Source: Maribacter sp.
Lineage (GTDB): Bacteria; Bacteroidota; Bacteroidia; Flavobacteriales; Flavobacteriaceae
Direction: 5' to 3'
NCBI GenBank assembly: GCA_002749285.1
Contig: PDPR01000019.1
Span: 1 to 55,254, forward strand
Length of the DNA stretch: 55,254 nt
Made by a program: the position numbers and the translations under genes. Position 1 is the stretch's first letter. The number at the start of each line of letters is the position of its first letter. Positions 17,264-25,773 of the stretch are shown piece by piece. Under the pieces are notes generated by a model that was not told the DNA's origin, did no database searches, and saw only the letters and a list, made by a program, of their open reading frames with translations.

Positions 17264-18382
17264 ATGAAATTTATAGTATCCAGTACTTATTTACTTAAAC
17301 AATTACAGATTCTAGGGGGGGTGATCAATAACAGCAACACCTTACCCATCCTGGACAATTTTCTATTTGATCTAGAGAAAAACAGATTAACGGTCTCAGC
17401 ATCCGACCTCGAAACTACCATGAGCACGGTACTTGAAGTCGATTCTGACAATGAAGGGACCATTGCGGTACCGGCCAAATTATTGCTCGAGACATTAAAG
17501 ACCTTTCCCGAGCAACCCCTAACCTTTGTGGTAGATGACAACAATACTGTTGAGATCAGCAGCAACTATGGTAAATACGCCCTAGCATATGCCGATGGGG
17601 CCGAATTCCCAAAGGCCGTTGAATTGGACAATCCCAGCTCCACTGTAATTATGGGGGATATATTGACAACAGCGATCAACAAAACCATTTTCGCTACCGG
17701 AAATGACGACCTAAGACCTATAATGGGCGGGGTGTTCTTCCAATTTTCCCCTGAGAACCTAACCTTTGTCGCTACGGATGCACATAAATTGGTGAAATAC
17801 CAAAGAATGGACGTTACCGCCTCCCAAGTGGCGGAATTCATCATGCCCAAAAAACCATTGAACCTGTTGAAGGGGATATTGTCGGGAAGTGAGTCGGATG
17901 TTACCATCGAGTACAATGATAGCAATGCCAAATTCAGTTTTGGCAATACAGAATTGATCTGCCGTTTGATCGACGGTAAATACCCCAATTATGAAGCGGT
18001 GATCCCCAAGGAGAACCCCAACAAACTGACTATTGCCAGAAACCAATTCCTTAGTTCCGTAAGGCGTGTCTCCATTTTCTCGAACAAGACCACGCACCAA
18101 ATACGGTTGAAGATCGCAGGGGCCGAGCTGAATATATCCGCGGAGGATATCGATTACAGCAATAAGGCGGAAGAACGTTTAACCTGTTCTTACCAAGGTG
18201 ATGATATGCAAATCGGCTTTAACTCCAGGTTCTTGACCGAGATGCTCAACAACCTGGAGTCCGACGATGTATCCTTGGAAATGAGTTTGCCCAACAGGGC
18301 CGGGATCCTTACCCCGATCGATGGTCTGGATGAGGGCGAGCATGTTACCATGCTTGTGATGCCGGTAATGTTGAACGGCTAG
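17264..18382 (+). CDS. dnaN: DNA polymerase III sliding clamp (beta subunit)
   Basis: This encodes 372 residues, the standard length for a ring-forming beta clamp of three similar domains per subunit. Recognisable stretches are GGVINNSNTLPILDNFLFDL in domain 1, RPIMGGVFFQF and FVATDAHKLVKYQ in domain 2, and NSRFLTEMLNNLESDDVSLEM with VMPVMLNG at the C-terminus, where the partner-binding pocket ends. The clamp holds the polymerase on DNA. It stands as a single gene with its own promoter and a strong terminator. Confidence 0.97.
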   Translation: MKFIVSSTYLLKQLQILGGVINNSNTLPILDNFLFDLEKNRLTVSASDLETTMSTVLEVDSDNEGTIAVPAKLLLETLKTFPEQPLTFVVDDNNTVEISSNYGKYALAYADGAEFPKAVELDNPSSTVIMGDILTTAINKTIFATGNDDLRPIMGGVFFQFSPENLTFVATDAHKLVKYQRMDVTASQVAEFIMPKKPLNLLKGILSGSESDVTIEYNDSNAKFSFGNTELICRLIDGKYPNYEAVIPKENPNKLTIARNQFLSSVRRVSIFSNKTTHQIRLKIAGAELNISAEDIDYSNKAEERLTCSYQGDDMQIGFNSRFLTEMLNNLESDDVSLEMSLPNRAGILTPIDGLDEGEHVTMLVMPVMLNG

Positions 18383-18403
18383 AAACACCCGATCTTGATA
18401 AAT

Positions 18404-18437
18404 AAAAAAAGACCCCTTGTACAGGTGGTCTTTTTTT
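18404..18437 (+). terminator. dnaN terminator
   Basis: AAAAAAAGACC (18404-18414) pairs with GGTCTTTTTTT (18427-18437), with partial pairing in the loop. It lies 22 bases after the dnaN stop and ends in eight T. Confidence 0.88.
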
Positions 18438-18442
18438 TATGG

Positions 18443-18593
18443 GAACTTGTTTAAACTTTTTGGGTTTAAGCGAAAATCACCGGTTTTTTGTCCTGTTGAA
18501 AAGTTGCATGGCAGGGCTACGGAAGTAAAAAAAGACAAAAACAGGGTAGAAAATGGCAATTTTCCGGCAAGCCTAAAAAATTTAAACGAGTTC
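18443..18593. repeat. 151-bp MITE-like element with 22-bp imperfect inverted ends
   Basis: The left end GAACTTGTTTAAACTTTTT (from 18443) is repeated inverted at 18572-18593, where the reverse strand starts GAACTCGTTTAAATTTTTT. The left 55 bases also match 21531-21585 at 50 of 55 positions. No open frame fits inside. Short length, inverted ends and a second partial copy fit a miniature non-autonomous element. Confidence 0.55.
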
Positions 18594-18603
18594 TGGGTGT
18601 TTT

Positions 18604-18969
18604 TTAGGCTATGAACCGAATTGTACCGAAATAACTGGGCGACCCACCATTGCTGGCCCGTACAGCATTTACAGCGGGCATTACCAAGGAAAGGATTCCC
18701 GCGAACACCAAAAGTAGTACCCCTAGCCCTAAGAGCAGAATACCCGGGATCCCGATAACCACATAGAGGATAAGGCTCAATTGTAGGTTAATGACCGCTT
18801 TGCCGTGCTCGTTCATCCCCAGAACGGTATCCTTATTGGATAACCATAGGATCAGAGGGACTATCACCCCCCCAAACCCCGTAACATAATCCAGATATTG
18901 GGTTAGATGGGTGATGACAAGAAGCTGGCTGTCTTCCCGCAATGCAATATTTTGATTCCTAATTTCCAT
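18604..18969 (-). CDS. DUF4870 membrane protein
   Basis: This encodes 121 residues with the DUF4870 pattern: LLVITHLTQYLDYVTGFGGV, VPLILWLSNK, the conserved ...NEHGKAVINLQLSLILYVVI, and a last hydrophobic region FAGILSLVMPAVNAVRASNG. Three to four membrane segments are visible, placing it in the inner membrane. Function unknown. Its stop lies 10 bases from the MITE-like element. The 270 bases upstream, before mnmE, contain nothing else I can name apart from the mnmE -7 box. Confidence 0.88.
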   Translation of the reverse strand: MEIRNQNIALREDSQLLVITHLTQYLDYVTGFGGVIVPLILWLSNKDTVLGMNEHGKAVINLQLSLILYVVIGIPGILLLGLGVLLLVFAGILSLVMPAVNAVRASNGGSPSYFGTIRFIA

Positions 18970-19214
18970 TTTATGATCGATTTAAGGTGAATAACTACAA
19001 ATACGACGCAAAAACAAGTCTTCTGTTACAATAACAAAGGCATTTTTTCTTGTTGGGTCCAAGTATCCTTGGTGCTGACCGGCCTTGGTCTTTCCGTTTC
19101 CATATCACCAATACCCACGGGGGTGTATCTCCCCGAACCTTTATCCAAGCGACCACCGACCGACACAATCCGGTCACACTGCCCCAGCCCGATGACAAAT
19201 AACCCGGATTTGCC

Positions 19215-19222
19215 TATTTTTG
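19215..19222 (+). promoter_or_regulatory. -7 box of mnmE
   Basis: TATTTTTG followed by C fits TAnnTTTG and ends 17 bases before the ATG at 19240. It supports that start over the in-frame upstream ATG at 19069, which would lie outside such a transcript. Confidence 0.5.
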
Positions 19223-19239
19223 CGTTAAAATCACATTCC

Positions 19240-20652
19240 ATGGCCCCATCAGACACCATTGTTGCCCTAGCCACACCTTCAGGTGCGGGGGCAATCGCCA
19301 TTATCCGTGTTTCGGGAAAGGACGCCATTACATTGGCCAATGGGGTCTTTACCTCTATCCATGGCAAGGATATGGGCCAACAGAAAAGCCATACGATTCA
19401 TTTAGGCCATATAATGGATGGGGACAAGACCCTCGACGAGGTTTTGCTCTCCCTCTTTAAAGGCCCCAATTCCTATACGGGGGAAAATGTGGTCGAGATT
19501 TCCTGCCATGGGTCGCCGTACATACAGCAGCAGATCATTCAATTGTTCCTTCGCAAGGGATGCCGCATGGCCAGTGCGGGCGAATTTACCCTTCGTGCCT
19601 TCCTGAACGGGAAACTTGATTTAAGTCAGGCCGAGGCTGTTGCCGATCTGATTTCGAGTGAGAACGAAGCCTCACATCAGATAGCCATGCAACAAATGCG
19701 CGGTCGGTTCAGCAACGAGATAAAATTATTACGGGATGAACTGTTGGATTTCGCCTCTTTGATCGAACTGGAATTGGATTTTGCCGAAGAGGATGTCGAA
19801 TTTGCGGACCGCCCCCGGTTCAAGGCCCTATTGCTTAGGATACAAGAGGTACTGAAACGATTGGTCGATTCCTTTGCCGTAGGCAATGTGATCAAGAACG
19901 GAATCCCGGTCGCGATCGTCGGGGAGCCCAATGTGGGGAAATCCACCTTACTGAACGCCCTGTTGAACGAGGAACGTGCCATTGTATCGGATATCGCAGG
20001 CACTACACGGGATGCCATAGAGGATGAGATGAACATAGGGGGTATCGGTTTTCGGTTCATTGATACGGCAGGTATCCGGGAGACCCAGGATATCGTTGAG
20101 AATATAGGGATCATGAAAACATTCGAAAAAATAACACAATCCCAAGTGGTACTGTTCCTTCATAGTGCCGAGGAATTCAAGAAATCGGAAATCGACCTAA
20201 AAGGCCTACAGACCGAAGTCGGTAAAATAGCCATGGAACACCCTGAAAAACCAATGGTGATCCTTGTGAACAAAATCGATATCATGAGTGCCAAGGAAAG
20301 GGAATCCCTTGAACTACTGCTCACCAATGTTGATGGAACCACTTTTCAGATGATCTCGGCAAAAACCGGGGAAGGTGTCGATGCCCTTAAAAACCAGCTT
20401 TTACATTTTGTCAATACCGGAGCCTTGCGAAACAATGAGACCATTGTTACAAACACCCGCCATTACGATGCGCTGTTAAAAGCCCTGGAAGAGGTTCAAA
20501 AAGTGAATTTCGGCTTGGACAACGGCATATCGGGAGATCTTTTGTCCATAGATATCCGCCAAGCCCTATACCATTTCGGGGAGATTACCGGGGAGATCAC
20601 ATCTGACGACCTATTAGGTAATATCTTTGCTAATTTCTGTATCGGAAAGTAA
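19240..20652 (+). CDS. mnmE: tRNA uridine-5-carboxymethylaminomethyl modification GTPase
   Basis: MnmE with MnmG modifies the wobble uridine of several tRNAs. From the ATG at 19240 (MAPSDTIVALATPSGAGAIA, the usual family start) it has 470 residues. The N-terminal tetrahydrofolate-binding domain has GAIAIIRVSGKDA; the helical region follows; the inserted G domain shows GEPNVGKSTLLNALL (G1), GTTRDAIEDE (G2), DTAGIRET (G3) and NKID (G4); the C-terminal FCIGK holds the catalytic cysteine. The frame is open upstream to 19069, but that extension is not family-like and lies before the -7 box. Confidence 0.97.
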   Translation: MAPSDTIVALATPSGAGAIAIIRVSGKDAITLANGVFTSIHGKDMGQQKSHTIHLGHIMDGDKTLDEVLLSLFKGPNSYTGENVVEISCHGSPYIQQQIIQLFLRKGCRMASAGEFTLRAFLNGKLDLSQAEAVADLISSENEASHQIAMQQMRGRFSNEIKLLRDELLDFASLIELELDFAEEDVEFADRPRFKALLLRIQEVLKRLVDSFAVGNVIKNGIPVAIVGEPNVGKSTLLNALLNEERAIVSDIAGTTRDAIEDEMNIGGIGFRFIDTAGIRETQDIVENIGIMKTFEKITQSQVVLFLHSAEEFKKSEIDLKGLQTEVGKIAMEHPEKPMVILVNKIDIMSAKERESLELLLTNVDGTTFQMISAKTGEGVDALKNQLLHFVNTGALRNNETIVTNTRHYDALLKALEEVQKVNFGLDNGISGDLLSIDIRQALYHFGEITGEITSDDLLGNIFANFCIGK

Positions 20653-20716
20653 GACCGTGACGATCGAAGCCACAAACTTCATAGGCACTTTCAGAAGTAA
20701 GCGCAAAAACCACTAT

Positions 20717-21530
20717 CTAGTCATAAAAAAACCAGGCTGTTTCTTGCAGTATCTCTTGCTGCATTCGCCTTCCAATTTCAAGGCAATTGGCTGTATGTAT
20801 CCCAAAGAATATCCAGGGTTTTTCCGTGGACTTGGTTTTTGCTTTTATCTTTTTTAAATGGTAATGTTCTTTTTCTTTTCCAAAACTTCCTTCTAGGCGA
20901 AAAGCACGTTTTTTGGCAATCATTTTTTCAACTGTTTTTGGCTCTTATGGTGTCTTGAGGGCCTTCCTTTTGGCCTGAAATCGGTCTGTATATGGTTCTA
21001 GGCAGCAAAGACCCTGTTTTGTTGGTGGCATAAATAGCATCTACACCTGCAATTTTCACTTTGGTCTTTGTAAGTCCTTGTGCTTTTTAAACGGTGTTTT
21101 TGAATTGGGTGTCTTCATTAAGATTATCGAAACTTATTTTTTGGATAAAGTCAATGCCATCTATCTGAAGCTTGTTTACCTTGGCGCCAGATTCAACACC
21201 TTTTATTTCTGATAAGAGTTTGTGCAAGAGTTTCGACAATGCCCCGGCAATGGATCGCTTCTTTTTTACGGTTTTTCTCCGCACTTTGCTATAGCCGACA
21301 TAACGCCTTGCCCATTTGGCATACTTGGTTCTTGACGTTTTATTTTTAAAGACCTACAAACCTGATTAACTTGTTTGTAGAGCCAATGGACAGATTCCCA
21401 TAAAAGCTTTTGATTGGTAGGGAAACGAACTTCACTTTCATAACAGGTAGCATCCGTAGTGATTTTTCTGGTTCAGAGATATAGTTCTTCCAATGTTCAA
21501 AAAACACTTTTTCAGTAACTTCTATATTCA
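20717..21530 (-). pseudogene. DDE transposase remnant (IS5/IS1182-like), multiple frameshifts
   Basis: Read on the minus strand, pieces in several frames form the C-terminal two thirds of a transposase: FEHWKNYISEPEKS, then TDATCYESEVRFPTNQKLLW (needs a shift and repair of a base), KYAKWARRYVGYSK, RRKTVKKKRSIAGALSKLLH, GAKVNKLQIDGIDFIQKISF, and at the end RLEGSFGKEKEHYHLKKIKA with WIFFGIHTANCLEIGRRMQQ. The aspartate of TDATCYESE and the glutamate of LEGSFG are the DDE-type residues. The N-terminus is missing exactly where the repeat at 21531 begins. The family name is from memory of similar Flavobacterial elements. Confidence 0.78.
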
Positions 21531-21585
21531 GAACTCGTTTAAACTTTTTGGGTTTAAGCGAAAATAAGTGGTTTTTTGTTCTGTT
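21531..21585 (+). repeat. Second copy of the GAACTCGTTTAAAC repeat
   Basis: These 55 bases match 18443-18497 with five differences and start exactly where the transposase remnant is cut. No inverted partner end is seen downstream, so it is a partial copy. Confidence 0.65.
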
Positions 21586-21788
21586 AAAGGCTTTTTATCG
21601 CCCCCATCCAAGAACCATAGTCGATTCCCGTTAAAGTGTTAATTTAAAATAATACAGAATGATTTTATACCCCCCTCTTACCATGTCCGCATACCTTTAT
21701 GTGCAATCCATGTTCAACGAACGTGTCGGATGGGACAAATACAATCAACAACCGTGGCCCAAGGGTACGGGCCATACTTCCGAAAAAA

Positions 21789-21848
21789 CTTTTATTATTT
21801 CGAGGCAAGTCCCAGGGAATCGAACCCTTTTTGGCTATCGCCCTGCGA
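21789..21848 (+). repeat. Dispersed 60-bp repeat, copy A
   Basis: Aligns without gaps to 48662-48721 with 11 differences in 60 positions. The shared core reads ACCCTTTTTGGC and CCCTGCGA. The reverse strand contains GGGTTCGATTCCC, which looks like a tRNA T-arm, but the rest does not fold as a tRNA. The surrounding 440 bases between the transposase remnant and msrA hold no supported gene. Confidence 0.6.
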
Positions 21849-21965
21849 TTGGGACTGTCCCAAACCCCTCTGGTCACTGGCCATACTATAGATAGGCCAG
21901 ATGGTTTTGTGATGCCGCCAATACGCCACAGGCCCACCAACAGGGAAGGTCACGATCGCAATACG

Positions 21966-22012
21966 CAAAAAAAAGAGCCCCTTTACACCCCGAACATACA
22001 CGAGGAAAGGGG
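21966..22012 (-). terminator. msrA terminator
   Basis: On the minus strand CCCCTTT (22012-22006) pairs with AAAGGGG (21984-21978), followed by CTCTTTTTTT. It lies 17 bases after the msrA stop; the loop is long, about 21 bases. Confidence 0.65.
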
Positions 22013-22028
22013 ACATCCCCATCCATTC

Positions 22029-22523
22029 CTATAAAAAACTTTCCGTAAAACGCTCAAAATGACAGGTATACCCATTAGGGTTCCTCGTCAAATAATCCTG
22101 ATGTTCGGGTTCTGCCGGCCAAAAAACCGTAAAAGGCTCCAAGGTTGTCACTACCCTACCCTCCCATTTTTTAGAGGCATCAACGGTAGCTATCATTTCT
22201 TCCGCATCATTTTTCTCTTCTTCATTTTGGATAAAGATGGCAGAGCGATAACTGGATCCCAGATCATTCCCCTGCCTATCGACCGTAGTTGGGTCGTGTA
22301 TCCTGAAAAAATAGTCCAAAAGCCCTTTAAACGAGGTAATGGAAGGATCATAGGTGATCTCAATACCCTCGGCATGGCCTGGGTGGTTTTTGTAGGTAGG
22401 GTGTTCGTTCTCCCCACCAAGATATCCTACCTCGGTATCCTTTACCCCTGAGCGTGACCTAAAGAGTTCCTCCATTCCCCAGAAACATCCTCCGGCCAAA
22501 TATGCTTTTTTATAATTGTCCAT
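22029..22523 (-). CDS. msrA: Peptide-methionine (S)-S-oxide reductase
   Basis: MsrA reduces methionine-S-sulfoxide in proteins. The 164 residues start [20 protein letters not shown]; Cys13 in GCFWG is the catalytic cysteine. [14 protein letters not shown] and [12 protein letters not shown] are conserved substrate and core motifs, followed by [20 protein letters not shown]. No C-terminal MsrB domain is fused, and no signal peptide is seen, so it acts in the cytoplasm. It is read alone between the repeat-rich stretch and the ompA remnant, with its own terminator. Confidence 0.95.
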   Translation of the reverse strand: MDNYKKAYLAGGCFWGMEELFRSRSGVKDTEVGYLGGENEHPTYKNHPGHAEGIEITYDPSITSFKGLLDYFFRIHDPTTVDRQGNDLGSSYRSAIFIQNEEEKNDAEEMIATVDASKKWEGRVVTTLEPFTVFWPAEPEHQDYLTRNPNGYTCHFERFTESFL

Positions 22524-22708
22524 CCAACCCCTCTCGCTGGCTACCTTTTTTGTTTACAAAATCCAATGTCCAAAAATAGTACACTTCCCCTTTTATATCT
22601 TAAAAGTAAGAATAAAAATCATAGAACATGATACAGACAGTCCAACAGAGCCGTACTGTTAGATACTTTCCCAAGAAGGTTTAATCCAACTTAAGGAGCC
22701 TTAGGCCA

Positions 22709-23874
22709 TTAAAACCCGATCACCTCAAAGGCCGCCCTCCTATTAAGCCTGTGCTTACTTTCGGGACAACGGGTATGGCCATCGCATTCATTGACCAATT
22801 TAGTTTCTCCAAAAGCCCCTATTTGCAGTCTGTCGGCTGTTATTCCCTTAGCTACCAAATATTCCATTGCACGTTTTGCCCGACGTTCGGACAACCATAA
22901 ATTATAAGTTTTCGCCCCTCTTGAATCGGTATGTCCCCCAATAAAGATGGTCACCGATGGGTTTTCCTCCATGATCACTGCCAATTGATCCAAAATTTTC
23001 TTGTGGGGTGTATTCAAATGCGATGAATTCAAATCGAAGTAAACCTTGCCCAAAGCATTTACAGCATCCTTCAAATCTTGTTTGCGCTGGTTTTCCGCAT
23101 CGATTTTAGCTTGTTCAATAGCCGCCAACCTGGCATTCTCCTTTTCTTGGACCAAACGCTCTGCCAAGGCGGCCTCATCCTTGATTCGTTGCTCATTGGC
23201 CAAGGAATCCGCAATTCGCTGTTTTTCCTTTTCCATGGCCTCGATCATCCCCAATTTTTGCTTCCCTTTCCTGCTAAGCCCTTTTTCCATGCCAAATTGA
23301 TAAACCACACCAACAGCATGTTGAAGATGGTTTTTCGCCTCATCATTTCCCATAGCCCATTTCCCTGAAGAACTTAGGTCCATACCCCATCTTTCTGAAA
23401 ACCATGTCCTAAAGCCAATTAAGGCATTATAGGTGCCCCTTGTTTGATTATTGGCATCGGTATATCCTGCACCAACCCCAATATACGAATCGAACCATCC
23501 TGTCTCCCCCATTAACCTGTTCAAATCATAGGTCAATCTTGCGTCCAATCCCAGATAGGTTATTTCACCAGTATTTACCCTGTTATCTATGACCTTATCC
23601 TCCTTATACTTATTATAGGCACCTATGGCCTTTATCTTAAAGTACTTTCCAATACTTGCCCTTGAGGAAAATGCAACGGCATTCCATTGTTCATCAATCG
23701 AAAAAAGTTCATCGAAAACATCACCGGAATCATCCACGAAATTATATCCGACACCGACCATCCAGGAGCTTTGGACTATCTATCCTTAGCTGTAAGTTGT
23801 AATTAATCTTGTGAAAAAACCGGGGCGCAGGCAAGAAATGAACATACCAAGGCACATAGTATCTTATCTTTCAT
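22709..23874 (-). pseudogene. OmpA-family outer membrane protein, broken after the signal peptide
   Basis: An ATG at 23874 starts a good signal peptide (MKDKILCALVCSFLACAPVF, then SQD) that runs at once into a TAA, then a TAG, and a one-base shift is needed near 23763 to enter the long frame beginning MVGVGYNFVDD. That frame (350 residues) has a beta-barrel part (GYTDANNQTRGTYNALIGFR, SERWGMDLSSSGKWAMG), a charged coiled-coil stretch of Glu/Lys/Ala (about residues 175-235), and a complete OmpA peptidoglycan-binding domain: VYFDLNSSHLN, IFIGGHTDSRGAKTYNLWLS, and LNRRAAFEVIGF. Without its signal peptide it cannot reach the outer membrane, so the gene is probably dead despite the long frame. Confidence 0.8.
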
Positions 23875-23955
23875 CAGATTAATGATTTAGACTTATAAGT
23901 AACCAGGAAACAAATACCCCACAAATAAAATTGTCTAAACTACATGGATTATCGG

Positions 23956-23994
23956 CAGGTTACATACAGGTTACATATATCAGGTTACATATAT
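23956..23994. repeat. Three direct repeats of CAGGTTACATA upstream of ompA
   Basis: CAGGTTACATA occurs at 23956, 23967 and 23981, that is with steps of 11 and 14 bases; the last two units share a longer ATAT tail. They lie between the stop of the lipoprotein gene and the ompA start, so they may be binding sites of a regulator, or a small tandem duplication. Confidence 0.55.
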
Positions 23995-23998
23995 GACC

Positions 23999-24463
23999 TT
24001 ACCGCTCTTCCTGAAAAGTAATCTTCTTGGATGTCAATGGCATCTTATAGACCTTGAACGGACTCACGATTACCGAGGAAGGCGGTTTTCCTTTCTTTTT
24101 AGCAGTCAGCGACCTCAATATCAATTCATGCTCATTTTCATCTACAACCGACAAAGAGACCTGCCTACCAAGAGGCTGTTCCCCAAAGCAATGAATCAAG
24201 ACTATTTCCTTGGAAAAGTCCACCTCTGGCAACGGCAACCCTGGCTTTCGTGTCCGATTTACCTTCATGAAGAATCTTCTTAAGGACTTACTATCCTTGA
24301 TTATCAAGGTTTCCGGAGTACCCAACCCACTGTAATTGTCCTCTAATACCATGGTAAGTTTTCCCGTTCCATCATTCAATGCCCCCTCTTTATCCGTAGT
24401 GGCCTTTTTCTGTCCATTACAAGAGAGGATAATAGCAAAAACAAATACATACATGTGTCTCAT
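23999..24463 (-). CDS. PrcB-like hypothetical lipoprotein
   Basis: I chose the ATG at 24463 (MRHMYVFVFAIILSCNGQKK), which starts two bases after the bshA stop and gives a compact lipoprotein signal with the cysteine of ILSC; an in-frame ATG at 24481 would overlap bshA. The protein has 154 residues. The pattern DNYSGLGTPETLIIKDSKSL, VDFSKEIVLIHCFGEQPLGR and SVSLSVV-like strands resembles the C-terminal domain of PrcB-type protease-complex proteins. Likely anchored in the envelope. It follows bshA on the same strand and may be co-transcribed. The functional link is unknown. Confidence 0.7.
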   Translation of the reverse strand: MRHMYVFVFAIILSCNGQKKATTDKEGALNDGTGKLTMVLEDNYSGLGTPETLIIKDSKSLRRFFMKVNRTRKPGLPLPEVDFSKEIVLIHCFGEQPLGRQVSLSVVDENEHELILRSLTAKKKGKPPSSVIVSPFKVYKMPLTSKKITFQEER

Positions 24464-24464
24464 C

Positions 24465-25613
24465 TTATCTCGAGCTTGCATTCAACCTAGTGTTATAAGC
24501 CTTTAAATATATGGCCTCATACAAGGGAAGCACATTTAGGATATCGAATTTTTTGGCCACTTTGGCGGCATTGTCCTTGAATTTCCCCAAGGTATCGTCA
24601 TCCTTCAAGATCCTCAATGCATTACTTGCCATTTCATCCACATCACCAACATCGCTCAAATAACCAGTGACCCCATCTACATTGACCCCTGGTATACCAC
24701 CTGCATTACTCGATATCACGGGTACCCTGTTGACCATTGCCTCCAAGGCGGCCAAACCAAAACTTTCCGCCTTGGATGGCAATAGGAATAAATCTGAAAA
24801 ACAGAGGATCCGATCGGTCTCATTACTGTTCCCTAAAAAATGAACCTTGTCCGCAATACCCAATTGTTCACATAAGAATTCCGCATTTTCCTTTTCTGGC
24901 CCTTCACCCACCATAACCAATTTAGCGGGGATTTCCTTTTGGATCTTATCAAAGATGTGTATCACGTCCGGAATATGCTTTACCCGTCTAAAATTACTGA
25001 TATGGGTGATTATACGCTCATGGTCCTGGGCCATTGAAGATCGTTGGCAATCAGTATAGGAAGGATTTTCATATTTGCTGATATCGATAAAATTCGGGAT
25101 GACCTCGATCTCCTTCTTAATATCAAAGAACTCCAAGGTCCGTTGCTTCAAATTTTCTGAAACCGATGTGACCACATCCGATTGGTTGATACTGAAATTT
25201 ACAGCAGTCTTATAAAAAGGGTGTTTGCCTACCAAGGTTATATCGGTACCATGAAGCGTCGTTATCATGGGTAGGTAAATACCTTCTTCCTCTAACATTT
25301 TCTTGGCCATATAACCGGCATAGGCATGTGGGATGGCATAGTGCACATGCAACAGCTCTATACCGAACAGTTTTACCGTATCCACCAATTTACTTGACAA
25401 GGCCAATTCATAAGGTTGGTAATGGAACAAAGGGTATTCCGGCACGTGAACCTCGTGAAAGTGTATTCGTTGGCTTAACAGGTCCAACCGAACCGGTTGG
25501 CGATATGTGACAAAATGGACTTTATGGCCCCTATTGGCCAGGGCAATGCCCAGTTCCGTGGCAACAACGCCACTGCCACCAAATGTAGGGTAACATACAA
25601 TAGCTATTTTCAC
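24465..25613 (-). CDS. bshA: N-acetyl-alpha-D-glucosaminyl L-malate synthase
   Basis: BshA joins UDP-GlcNAc and L-malate in the first step of bacillithiol synthesis. The 382 residues are a GT4-type glycosyltransferase: [20 protein letters not shown] at the N-terminus with the GGSG loop, [28 protein letters not shown], and in the C-terminal domain [14 protein letters not shown] and [12 protein letters not shown], the EX7E motif that binds the sugar nucleotide. The start and HYAIPHA stretch are typical of BshA. BshB and BshC are not in the window. A GH3 enzyme lies upstream on the same strand with a 160-base gap. Confidence 0.95.
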   Translation of the reverse strand: MKIAIVCYPTFGGSGVVATELGIALANRGHKVHFVTYRQPVRLDLLSQRIHFHEVHVPEYPLFHYQPYELALSSKLVDTVKLFGIELLHVHYAIPHAYAGYMAKKMLEEEGIYLPMITTLHGTDITLVGKHPFYKTAVNFSINQSDVVTSVSENLKQRTLEFFDIKKEIEVIPNFIDISKYENPSYTDCQRSSMAQDHERIITHISNFRRVKHIPDVIHIFDKIQKEIPAKLVMVGEGPEKENAEFLCEQLGIADKVHFLGNSNETDRILCFSDLFLLPSKAESFGLAALEAMVNRVPVISSNAGGIPGVNVDGVTGYLSDVGDVDEMASNALRILKDDDTLGKFKDNAAKVAKKFDILNVLPLYEAIYLKAYNTRLNASSR

Positions 25614-25773
25614 TCGTTGGGAATTTTATGGTTTGACAAGAAACAGGTTAGGGTCGAAGGTGCATACATACTCGATCAAGCTCCCTTCCCCCCTTAAAAA
25701 ATTTGACCATTCAGTCATAAAAACAAAATGTCAAGACTTCCGAATGTCCGTTCCTATTTTACAAAACTACCTT

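Noticed and set aside
21804..21836. Possible tRNA: reverse strand has GGGTTCGATTCCC like a T-arm
   Set aside because: No matching acceptor stem, D-arm or anticodon arm can be built at the right distances, and the related copy at 48662 lacks the TTCGA core.
23956..23994. CRISPR-like array
   Set aside because: Only three 11-base units in direct succession, no spacers, no cas genes.
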